Of a stretch of DNA of 64,000 bases, positions 55,316 to 64,000 are shown piece by piece. How positions within the stretch are numbered: position 1 is the first letter of the stretch; the number at the start of each line of letters is the position of its first letter. The notes beneath the pieces were generated by a model. The model did not search any database, was not told the DNA's origin, and saw only the letters and a program-made list of their open reading frames with translations. Both the position numbers and the translations under genes were made by a program. This DNA is from Aedes albopictus (Eukaryota; Arthropoda; Insecta; Diptera; Culicidae): the NCBI RefSeq assembly GCF_035046485.1, contig NC_085136.1, positions 81,113,734 to 81,177,733 on the forward strand. Reading direction: 5' to 3'.

Positions 55316-56084
55316 CTTTTTTGACTGCAAGCCATTAAGCATGGAAATATTTTTTTAAGCAATCAAAAAGTTAATTGGTCAATTAACATCTAAATTAACA
55401 ACTCATGCAAAATATTTCGTTTTACCAAATCGAATTTGATAGTTTTAAGCGATTTATGTTAGAAACGATATTTCCCATACAAGTCACCCTCCAAAAGTTG
55501 CATGCAAGTTTACATACTGACATAAAATGCTTAAATCTATCAAATTTGATTTGGTTAAACGAAATACTTTGCATGAGTCGTTAATTTAGATGTTAATTGA
55601 CCAATTAACCTTTTGATTGCTTAAAACAATATTTCCATTAGGGTGGCCCACACTTATATGAAAAACAAAAATTTCGAAAAATGTCAAGTCTTACCTCCTT
55701 AATCAGTTGTTTTGGACTCCCAGAAGCTACGTTCAAAATTTGAGCAAAATCGGTTGAGCCTAAGGGGGCGCTCAAATCGCTTGAAGTTTGTATGGGAAAA
55801 CTTGGCCAAATGTATGCAGAAATTTTAAGTTTTCGAATTTTGCCGCTAGGTGACGCTGTAAGCGTTCAATAATCAAACCCTTTGGCATTATTGTAGGTGA
55901 TTATATGCCAAACAACTTTGTCGAAGACCGCGAAGTGATCCGACGGCTGTGAAAAAAGTTATGATTCTGGGAGTCCGAAACAACTGATTGAGGAGGTAAG
56001 ACTTGGCATTTTCCGAAATTTTTGTTTTTCATATAAGTGTGGGCCACCTTAATTTCCATGCTTTATGGATTGCAGCAAAAAATA
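55316..56084. mobile_element. Foldback element, outer member of a nested pair
   Basis: TTTTTTGACTGCAAGCCATT..AGCATGGAAAT (55318-55347) pairs with the inverse at 56053-56084. The arms continue through TTAATTGGTCAATTAAC and its inverse near 55590. The right arm is split by the MITE at 55639-56051. Confidence 0.75.
55631..56059. mobile_element. 413-bp hAT-like MITE nested in the foldback
   Basis: The element 55639-56051 starts TAGGGTGGCCCACACTTATA and ends with the inverse. It is flanked by ATTTCCAT (55631-55638 and 56052-56059). The TIRs extend at least 90 bp (to CTGGGAGTCC). Confidence 0.88.
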
Positions 56085-56412
56085 TTCGTGATATTCGTGA
56101 ATTGAATGAAAAAAGAAGAGGCATTCCGCTAACAATGAATGTGACCAAACACGAATGAAACAATGAGAATGTCAATATTTACTTTCAATCTTCGAATTTT
56201 TTACACACTGATTGAGACAAAATACAAATGAAGTAAATCTTAAATTAATTATAACAATATAAATACAAATACAAACAAAAGAACAGAGCATATGTAGAAA
56301 CCGCAGGGCCGGAGGTCTTTTCTCAGGATCGCAGCGGTCCTTATATTTTTACATCATTTTAGTCGGTTCCTGATCGTTTTCAATAAAGAGTTTAAAATGG
56401 TTAAAACAACTT
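56085..56412. other. Unassigned spacer
   Basis: Nothing supported was seen. Confidence 0.35.
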
Positions 56413-56536
56413 TTAACCCTTCAGGACGCACGCCATTGTAAAAAGTACAACACTACCAAAAAAACCTCGCCCGTTGTATTCAGCGCGAGCGCGGTGCAGT
56501 TTCAGCTGCTTGATGGCGCGCGTCCTGAAAGGTTAA
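56413..56536. mobile_element. 116-bp TTAA-flanked MITE, piggyBac-like
   Basis: TTAA (56413-56416), CCCTTCAGGACGCACGCC at the left and GGCGCGCGTCCTGAAAGG at the right, TTAA (56533-56536). A TTAA duplication with CCCTTTCAGGACGC-type ends is a piggyBac hallmark. The interior includes GCGCGAGCGCGG. Confidence 0.85.
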
Positions 56537-56989
56537 GGGTGTTTCAAGGCATTTGAAGATGTTTCTGGGGGCTTGAAAAGTTTTCAGAGGTTTCGGAGGA
56601 GTTTCAGATTTTTTTTTGTTTTATTTCTTTTTTTCTTACGGGATCTTCTGCCCGTAGGATGGTGAAGTTTTTGAGTTATCAGGAAATGAAATTTAGTAAA
56701 TTTTTAATTGAATTTTTTTGTTTTGGAATATCGTGGCACCAAAGTATAAGAGCTGTTTACATTGAGCGAGAATTACTTAAGTTCGATTTCTTATACGCTT
56801 TTCAGAAACTGTTCAGCATTTCGGATGTGTTCGACATTTGGTACATTACCCCACTTGCTGACCCCTTGAAGAAAATTTTAGCCATGTTTTCATGAATATT
56901 GGACTTCAGAGGTAATTAAATGATAGCTAGAATATATCAAACTGTATCATTACAATAAACAAAAAACAAACAAATTAATAGCGTTTTGT
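56537..56989. other. Short type A minisatellite remnant, then AT-rich DNA
   Basis: GTTTCAAGGCATTTG..GTTTCGGAGGAGTTTCAG (56540-56605) is a few type A units. The 78-codon frame at 56659-56895 has no motif. Confidence 0.4.
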
Positions 56990-56999
56990 TCTATTGATT

Positions 57000-57411
57000 T
57001 TTTTTTTGTTCGTTCTTCAATCACTTAACCTAATTTACAGCTCTTTTGTCCACTAGGGCACGTGAGCGATTCCAATTGGAAACATTATTTACACTTTGTA
57101 CAGCGCCTAAATGTATTCTATTCTAACTCTACTATATTGAACTGGTTGCCGTTGCGCTGCTTCCACTTTCTACCCTATCATGGTGGAATGATGAGCACGA
57201 GGATGTTGATGTGTTCTTTCTTCCAATTGGGGATCCATTATGAAATGCCGTTTGCCGAGTCCGTTTGAGCCATGGGGCTCAGAAGAGAGTCAGTGTCGGC
57301 TGCTCTCAGGGGGAAAGAGCAACTACCGAAAGTGCCGGGGCTGGGATCGAACCCATGACCATCTGCTTATGAAGCAAACGTGTAACCAATTGTACCACGG
57401 GCCCCGGAATA
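57000..57411 (-). mobile_element. Probable SINE with tRNA-Met-like head, minus strand
   Basis: The head is 57334-57405. On the minus strand it has an anticodon arm TTTGC-TTCATAA-GCAGA with CAT at the Met anticodon place (plus 57369-57371), an A-box-like TGGTTACACG and the B-box GGGTTCGATCCCAGC. The T-loop is short by one base and the acceptor ends do not pair cleanly, so it is not a working tRNA. The body continues to about 57000. Confidence 0.5.
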
Positions 57412-57429
57412 AAAAAAGAATAATTGAAT

Positions 57430-57770
57430 GACTCATTCTTCTGACAGAAGAAACCTGCAAAAACAACTTTTTTACCGGGCACTCCTCCAGGATCTCCCAG
57501 GAAGCTCTTTAGGAGTTTACTTGGGAATCTTCCTGGAAGTTTCCATCCATGAGCTCCCACAATTTTTTCCAGGACTTCACTGGAAATTCCTCCAGAGGTT
57601 CCCTAGGAATACTTCTCTGCTTCTCTGTTATTCCTCCAGGAATTCCTCGGGAATTCCAGCAGGAATGTCTCGAGGATTCTAACAAGACTCTCTCGGAAAT
57701 TCCAACAGTATTTCCTCGAGGATTCTTACAGGTGTTCCCAGGATTTTCTGCAGGAGTTTCTCAATAACTC
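57430..57770. repeat. Type B minisatellite, short tract
   Basis: TTCCTCCAGGAATTCC units; frames 57428-57682 and 57549-57767 are artefacts. Confidence 0.75.
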
Positions 57771-57903
57771 TGATACATATTGCTCTTTTCTGGCATTTTA
57801 CCAGATTTGCTGGTATATCTGGAACATACTGGAAAAAATTTTAATTAGTAGGCACGAAATGTTGATAATTGATAAATTGAGAGAAGAAATTTGTGAAAAA
57901 TCG

Positions 57904-57976
57904 CGTTCTGGTGGGATTCGAACCCACGAATCCGTATTCGCCAGACCGGCGCTTTAACCAACTAAGCCACAGAACA
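57904..57976 (-). tRNA. tRNA-like sequence or pseudogene with Pol III terminator
   Basis: On the minus strand the acceptor stem TGTTCTG/CAGAACG gives seven pairs (one T-G). The D-stem is GCTT/AAGC with a TTGGTTA loop, and the T-arm is a perfect GTGGG-TTCGAAT-CCCAC. A run of five T follows three bases after the acceptor end. The anticodon stem has two mismatches, with loop CTGGCGA (GGC at plus 57940-57942). The good outer arms and terminator with a bad anticodon arm suggest a pseudogene or a SINE head, not a decoding tRNA. Confidence 0.5.
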
Positions 57977-58249
57977 GGTAATGATTCTGCAGAATGGAAA
58001 GCAACACCGTGAACACTCTACTTTCACAAACCCATCTCTCTTTCGGCTTAGATGCCAAACGCACTCGCATTTGTGCCCAATAACTACAAGTGAGAGCGAA
58101 TTGTTTTCTATGAAGCCGAGACTTACTCTCGCACTCCGCATTTCTAGCCACCAGGCAGTTTGTTTTTTGCTGGTGTCTTATTAGTATGCGTCGAGAGCTC
58201 AGTATGGTCGCACGCTCTGGTCTAGCGAATACGGAGTCGAACGGTTCGA
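57977..58249. other. Unassigned spacer
   Basis: No clear feature was seen. It may be part of the repeat that includes the tRNA-like sequence. Confidence 0.35.
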
Positions 58250-59105
58250 ACGAGAAATTTCTTTAACAGCTCCTCGACAATTCCTCCAGGAGGTTCTCGG
58301 AAATTCATCCAGGAGTTCCACCAGGAATTGCTCAAGAATTCTTGCGTGATTTCCTCGGAACTTCCTCACGAAATTCTTCAAAAAATCCTCAGAATTTCAC
58401 ACGGAGTTCCTCGGGAATTCTTCCTTGAATTCTACCAGGAGTACTTTGGGAATTTCTACAGGAGTTCCTCGGATATTCTTCTAGAACTTTTGGAGAAATT
58501 GCCGAAGAAATCCTGAAGGAATTTCCGAGGAACTCCTGGAAAAAATCTTAAGTGTTTGCTGAAGGGGTTTCTGAGAAACTTCTGGAGAGATGCTCGAGAT
58601 ATTCCTGAGGAACTCCAAGAGGAGTACCCGAACAACTCCTGAGGGATTTCTCGAGTAACTTCTGGTGGAATTCCCAGGAAGCTCCTGCAGAAATTCCGGA
58701 AAACCTCCTAATGAAAATTTCGAGGAATTGAAAAAATAGAGAGTCACTCTTGGAAAAATTCCCGATGAACTGCAGAAGAAATTTCAGATAAACTCCTGCA
58801 GCTATTCCCCCAGAACTCCTTGAGGAATTTCCCGGGAACTAATAAAATAATTCACGGGAAGCTCCTAGTGGAATTTCTAGGAACTTCTTGTTGAACTTTT
58901 ACGAAACTCCTGCAGAAATTTCCGAGGATATCTTGAGGAATTTCTTGGGGAACTCCTGAAGATGCTTCCACGAAACTCCTGCAAACTTCTGAAGAATTTC
59001 CGGGGAGCTCCGAAAGGAATTCTCGAGAAACTACTGTAGGAATTGCCGAGGAAGTTCTTGAGAATTTCTAGAGAACTCCTGGAGAAATGTTTGGGGAACA
59101 TTTCT
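58250..59105. repeat. Type B minisatellite with strand switch near 58510
   Basis: TTCCTCCAGGAG units before about 58510 and GAACTCCTGGAGAAATTTCCGAGG units after it, that is, two halves in inverse orientation. Confidence 0.75.
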
Positions 59106-60895
59106 TTACTTCTGCAGAGAAATGCCTACCTTTGGGCATTGTTTACAATACAACCATTACCATAAAGGCTTTTAGATAAACTGGTCAATATAATGATACG
59201 TCGAATTCAAGCATGAAATTCAACACTACGCTACGCCACCCGACCGCCGCTATCCGCTCAACAAAACGAACTTGTGCTAACTGTAACCATCTTTCGGAAT
59301 TCCACATGAACTCGCGTACATGCAGTAAGTTTTCCGGTCTGTAGTGGACGAGCGAATGCTTCATCAACTCCTTTCCCTTCCGCAGATAAAACTGACGTTG
59401 CATGTTCAACAACTGATGATTATCAACGCGCTCGCACAGCACAGATTATATCTGTTGATTTACAGCAGATTTCTCCTTGGTTCTTTGAGTAATAGAAGCA
59501 TAACTAGGGATACTGCAGTAGTCACCACGGACGATAAATCGAGCTCAAATGTTTGTTGGTAATTGATTTGGAAGTAGATGCGTTGATACTGAGTTGAGTA
59601 GATTATCAGTTTGGGCAGCTATTCCGTTTCCTGTTTTCAACCACTCATCCGACAGGAAGCGTGGAAATGTACCAAGAATACTCTATTCCTGGAGTTCTGA
59701 TTAATTTTTACATCTCGCAGAGACGCTTCGATAAGATCACAACAGTTACACTTTTCAGAAACACAAACCGGGAACTTGTTCCAAAACCACCAAGTCAATG
59801 GCACGTGCTGTCGCACAGGTCGATAAACTGCTTTCACTTGACAGTTGACAGATTGTTGTTCTGGAACTGACGTCTGTACCTTTGTTTCTGTTGCACGAGG
59901 GAATAACGACAAGAAAATAAAAGAACCGCTTCCCGAGGGCATCTGGAACCAGTTGCGGCCATCTACTAGCTGTCATTGTTGTTTTTGAGTTATGAACTAG
60001 TTACTTGTTTGGCTTCATCATGATTGTGAATGTGCTTAAGAGTGATACCGATAAAATCAAATGTGAATCACATTATTTGATATTAATACTTCACTTCTAA
60101 TATCGGAGGTATATCCAATAATATTTCAACCGGATCTGTGGTCTGATTGTAGAACTGTCCGATTGAATACTGAACATGTTCGTAACGGTTAATTCGTAAC
60201 CCATGGTTAAGAGCTTTGTCATTATAGTTTACTTTTGAGTGAAACACCAACAGCGATGTTCCGCTCTTGCTCTCAACGGCTTAGTAGTCACACTTGATTG
60301 ATCTGTGTCGTTACCGGTTCCATTATGATGCAACTGTAATGCACCTACAATTGCACCCGCTTTACCCGCGGCGCCACCCTCCTCCGTCACCGTCACCACC
60401 ACAAACCCCGGTTAGATATCGAGTTTTACCTCTAGCAGAGTAGAGAGAGACCTTGCCACTGCTGATGACGCCGCCCCCTCACACTACTGACTGGTATGAA
60501 GTGACCACGTCCGTCGTTAGGCTAGCTAGTTATAGTTGGTGGATTCGCATGAGGGTGATTATTATTGAAATGGATATCGTGAGTCGTGACACCGGAGTAG
60601 GGGATTGTAGTTGGGCCGGAACGATCGCGGAATTCTAATTTCGCCAGTCATGCATCACGTTCCTCGCGAGATGGATGGCAGAATGGTTACAATGTTTTTT
60701 TTTTGGCAAAACAAGCGTAGCTTTCACGTCGATGCAGTTCCAGAATGTTCGAGTGATGATTCATTTCTTTTTCTGCTCTGTATAAACTGGCTAATGATAT
60801 CGGATAGAGTTGAAAGCCATTTGATTGATGATAGAAGCATTACAGTCAATACAATGCAATGAGGATAATGAGTCGTTTAACCAAAAAAGGAAGTT
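59106..60895. other. Low-repeat block, possible host DNA, no gene called
   Basis: Moderate GC, with a CpG-rich part near 60350-60450. Minus frames at 59185-59442 (85 codons, MLCERVDNHQLL...) and 59637-59942 have a non-repeat amino-acid mix but no recognisable domain, and both strands are open there. This is a candidate for intronic or intergenic single-copy sequence. Confidence 0.35.
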
Positions 60896-60899
60896 TTTG

Positions 60900-61731
60900 T
60901 ACCGTCAAGGCACCATTCACCGTGGATCCAAGAGGATTCGAGGTAGATAAGGGCTGTCATTTGACACCAGTCTTATAAACATTGTTGGTGCCGCTTTTAA
61001 TTGCCTTCATTATAGGCTAAAGTTAAAGCAATATCCACAAAGGCAGAACATTTTTCACAAAATTTGGTGATATAGTACAATTAGTAAAGGGTAGTAGGGT
61101 CGCCTAATTCCGTGGTAGGTCACCATTCATCGTGTATGAGAAATTTTATTCTACTTTGTTTAAAAATGATCAAAACAACTCAGCCAAGGGAATTTTCTTC
61201 GTTTAAATTCGTTTCAAGTAATAACTTGCAAGATTTTATTAGAAAAACGAATGTTCAAATTTTCGATTTTTTCTCGATATATGGGACAATATGAGGCACG
61301 GTGAATGGAGACGATTGATTTTTAGGGTACCCATTTACCGTGCCTTTTTGTTTCAATTAAAAAGTACGAGTAATCGTACTTTCTTGTTAAACTTACGTCG
61401 GTAATGCAAAATACATACCTGATATGTGAATTTAATTGCTTCTTGGTGGAATAAAAACGTTACTACATTTAGTTTATCGCTTAAATCACCTTAGCGCAGT
61501 TTTCGTTTTTTCACTATGAATGCAGTGAACGAGCAGACACTCGCTTCATGTAAACACACTTTAGTGTCAAAATATTACTTTTAAATGTTTCTAATGAGCG
61601 TTTTGGCATGGTAACAATACATTAGTGTTGTATTGGTGAAATTGAAGGGAAATTGTCATATCATTCAATCATAATATGGAAATAATGAAAACATATTCGA
61701 AGGCACACGGTGAATGGCGCCTTGACGGTAC
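60900..61731. mobile_element. 0.83-kb TA-flanked element with repeated CACGGTGAATGG
   Basis: TA|CCGTCAAGGCACCATTCACC at 60900 and GGTGAATGGCGCCTTGACGG|TA ending at 61730. Internal relatives of the TIR word occur near 61120, 61296 and 61333. No transposase; the frame at 61112-61294 has no motif. Confidence 0.7.
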
Positions 61732-61901
61732 ATTCGCCATAATGAAATGCTTGGGGTGTTATCGATTCACAACGAAGGTTTTCGTGCAACACTCACTTTC
61801 AGGAGAGGAATAGGTACTTTTGGGTTTTGACCCTTAATCATTTCATTCAACAACTCAACAACAATGAGACGAGAGATGAGAGGTGAGGTATAAGATATGA
61901 A

Positions 61902-61987
61902 TAATTAGGGAGTTAGTTAGTTAGTTAATTTATTTTCGACACTTTACACATTAGTGTGCACTCGTGTCGGTCGAAGTAATTAGGGAG
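61902..61987 (-). mobile_element. 64-bp retroposon 3' tail with 11-bp duplication
   Basis: The insert 61913-61976 on the minus strand reads CTTCGACCGACACGAGTGCA and ends in a (TAAC)n-like tail. It is flanked by TAATTAGGGAG (61902-61912 and 61977-61987). Confidence 0.8.
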
Positions 61988-62040
61988 AGATGAGAGATAA
62001 TGATGATGAGATATGAAAGATGCGAGATGAGATGTGAGAC

Positions 62041-62457
62041 TTAAGGCGAAACTGGATTGATTGATTGATTTGTCTTTATTAGAGAGACTTTCAGCCCTTG
62101 GCTGGTTCGTCTCTGCGAAACTGGAAGCATTTTCTCATTTTTTCGGTTTTTGATTTTTTATAAAATAACGAAGCAATATTTTCAAAATCGGTTTTCGTAC
62201 ACATGTAGAATATGGATCAAGGTATCTACTGATTTTTTTTCTAGATTGAAAATGTTTTTCGATTTTGCAGAAACCATTATTTGTGAAATTTTGTTTAAAA
62301 ATGGTTTCTGCAAAAACTAAAAACATTTTCAATCTGGAAAAAAAATCAGGAGATACCTTGATCCATATTCTACATGTGCAGGAAAACCGATTTTGAAAAT
62401 ATTGCTTCGTTATTTTATAAAAAATCAAAAACCAAAAAGTGAGGAGTTTCGCCTTAA
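62041..62457. mobile_element. TTAA-flanked foldback MITE, ends GGCGAAACTGG, copy 2
   Basis: TTAA (62041-62044), element 62045-62453, TTAA (62454-62457). Same family as 47780-48120, with a 59-bp retroposon tail inserted near its left end. Confidence 0.85.
62046..62124 (-). mobile_element. 59-bp LINE 3' tail with 10-bp duplication, inside the MITE
   Basis: The insert 62056-62114 on the minus strand reads AGAGACGAACCAGCCAAGGG, CTGAAAGTCTC, TAATAAAGACAAATCAATCA. It is flanked by GCGAAACTGG (62046-62055 and 62115-62124). The CCAGCCAAGGGCTGAAAGTCTC phrase is characteristic of insect non-LTR 3' ends. Confidence 0.85.
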
Positions 62458-63075
62458 GCGATGGATGGGAGATGGGACATGAAAGACGATTGATGAGGAA
62501 TAAGGGTTGAGAAATGAGAGATAAAAAAAAAGAGATAAGAGATGAGATATCAGAGATGAAAAATGAGAGATAGGAGATGAGAGATAAGAGATGATGAAGC
62601 TGGTGATGATGGAGACAATGAAAGATGATGCTGATGAGAGATGGAAGGTTAGAGATGAGAAATGAGAGATAAGCGCGGAGATGAGAGATGGGAATTGAGA
62701 GATAAAAGATGAGAGTTAAGAGAAAAATGAGAAATTAGAGGTAAGAGATTAGAGTTACGAGATGAGGGATGAGATGAGTGATGAATAATAAAAGATGTGA
62801 GATGATGACGATGAAAATAGATGAGGAATGCGAGATGAGAGAGGAGAGGAGAGACATGGGAGTTGTGAGATGGAAGATGATAAATGAGATGAAAGATGAG
62901 ATATGAAATATGATAGATGAATGATAAGAGATGATGATAAGTATGCTGATACTGGTAGGAACATATTCAGACGTGACAAAATTTTTTTGCAGGGAGTCGA
63001 ATACGGTGCAAAAGAAGCTATAGCTATAGCTCTTATAAGAAATAAGAAATGAGAGACGATGATGATGAGAGATGA

Positions 63076-63900
63076 GAGTTTTTCCAGGTTCTTCAGAAAT
63101 TCCCTCTGGGATTCCTTTACGAACTTCCTTGGGATTTCTTCATTCCAGAGTCCATTCCCAGATCCAGAGAGGTTTTATTGGAGATAATCCAGAAATTTCT
63201 TCATGGATTTTTCAGAAATTCATTTTAGGATTATTTCTAAAATTCCTTATTCCTGAAGGTTATTTGAAACCCTACAGAGAATCTTCGGATTTTTTTTTTC
63301 AAGAATTCCTTGAGAAATTCCTTCCGGGTTAAGACATTACTCCAGAGATTTTTGCGAAGTTCATTCAATTTCACAAAAAAATAACTTGCAGAATTCTTGA
63401 AACAATCCTTGAAAAAAAAACATAGAAATCCAAGCAGGAGTATATGAAGGAATCCCCAAAAAATGCCCTGGTGTTACCTTTGGAAGTTGCAAGAAGAAAT
63501 TCTTGTAAAATTTTCCAGGACAAAATATTCCAAAGAAATTCCTCCACATAAAGGAATCACTGGAGCAATTTCTAAAGGGATTCCTTTAGAAAATCTTTTA
63601 AGGATTTTTTCATTAATTCTTCCAGTGATTACTTCAGCAAGTTTTCCAAAAAAATCATTCATTACTTCGTACAGGTATTTCTCCAAGAAGTTTTTCTGGG
63701 ATACCTTCAAAAATATCTCAAGAGACTTCTACAGAGTTTTAAGGATTTATTCGGGAATTTCAACAAGGGATTAATGCAAAAATTCTTCCAAGTAGTTTTA
63801 CAAAATTTCCTGTTAAAATTTTTTTTTAAACTTTCAGATTCCTTCGGAAAATTTCCAACGGATCTTCGCAAAATAATCTTAGAAACATCTAGGGTGCGGG
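63076..63900. repeat. Type B minisatellite to the window end
   Basis: Degenerate TTCTTCAGAAATTCC units; frames on both strands (63072-63332, 63463-63774, 63474-63710 minus, 63707-63976 minus) are artefacts. Confidence 0.6.
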
Positions 63901-63971
63901 CACCGGTTATGGCCAGTCTAAGGAAAATCATTTTTATAAAAATAACCAATAATTCAATGAAAACTAGCAAT

Positions 63972-64000
63972 CCCAAGTAACATTTTAAGTTTTGTTCGGC
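63972..64000 (+). mobile_element. End of a CCCAAGTAAC element, cut by the window
   Basis: CCCAAGTAAC followed by ATTTTAAG matches the left end of the element at 43704. Confidence 0.45.

Larger units (their letters stand above)
61855..63075. repeat. Purine-rich GAGATGAGAGAT degenerate array
   Basis: Long run of GAGATGA / GAGAGAT / GATAAGA words, densest from about 62460 to 62940. It is interrupted by two tiny retroposon tails and a foldback MITE. The minus frame at 62755-62979 is a serine/histidine artefact. Confidence 0.85.

Noticed and set aside
57334..57405. Functional elongator tRNA-Met
   Set aside because: T-loop one base short and acceptor ends unpaired.
57904..57976. Functional tRNA-Ala(GGC)
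   Set aside because: Anticodon stem has two mismatches and a GGC anticodon is unusual in eukaryotes.
59185..59942. Minus-strand ORFs with plausible composition
   Set aside because: No domain, no splice or start evidence, and overlapping plus-strand frames are equally open.
61112..61294. 60-codon ORF in the TA element
   Set aside because: No DDE or other transposase motif; the element is non-autonomous.

Overview
The window looks like repeat-rich, intron- or intergene-type DNA of a culicine mosquito, most likely Aedes. The reasons are tRNA-headed SINEs with (GAA)n tails that resemble Feilai, a Penelope-type retroelement, many hAT-, piggyBac- and TA-flanked foldback MITEs, a short Helitron, and very long degenerate 12-bp minisatellite tracts. 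There is no operon-like organisation, and apart from retroelement coding remnants I find no long conserved host coding sequence. Most open frames are accidents of stop-poor minisatellites or of the arms of large palindromes. The species call is inference; no database was consulted.

Layout. 0-6 kb: a TA-flanked foldback element (146-1064), a GC-rich 'TTTCAGGGG' minisatellite broken by two MITEs, and a 1.7-kb palindrome with a hAT-like MITE nested in it. 6-16 kb: SINE remnants and a four-level nest (7386-12346), in which a TA-flanked foldback holds a 4.0-kb element with an 8-bp target duplication, which holds a SINE with a 9-bp duplication, which holds a 205-bp palindrome; further MITEs follow. 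16-27 kb: 12-bp minisatellite arrays broken by a SINE, a 224-bp MITE, a 1.27-kb foldback and a unique block with a possible exon (18843-18984). 27.4-32.3 kb: a Penelope-like element in two copies, a 5'-truncated inverted one joined to a nearly complete one. Together they carry RT and GIY-YIG domains, a shared in-frame TGA, and hammerhead-ribozyme-like motifs in their terminal repeats. 32-40 kb: SINEs, a decayed non-LTR retrotransposon on the minus strand, microsatellites, a Helitron end, and a 2.4-kb minisatellite. 40-48 kb: a promoter-like, GC-rich exon-like block with a donor at 41651 and a strongly structured segment near 42.1 kb, more minisatellite and MITEs, and a GC-rich promoter/5'UTR-like block ending in a plausible first coding exon (46956-47014). 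48-64 kb: inverted clusters of a 'TTTGGTCGAA' motif around a tandem array with a complete short Helitron, AT-rich DNA with tRNA-like sequences, nested foldbacks, a 116-bp TTAA MITE, a tRNA-like sequence with a Pol III terminator, more minisatellite, and a purine-rich array holding two tiny retroposon tails with perfect target duplications.

The most interesting system is the Penelope-like pair. It has the family's RT signature blocks and a GIY-YIG endonuclease with an internal CxxC. Each complete terminal repeat can fold a minimal hammerhead with a palindromic stem III, and the internal repeat begins inside the ribozyme. Both copies are inactive as read, because they have stops and a frameshift. 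The window also serves as a record of insertion order: eight or more insertions can be ordered from target-site duplications alone.
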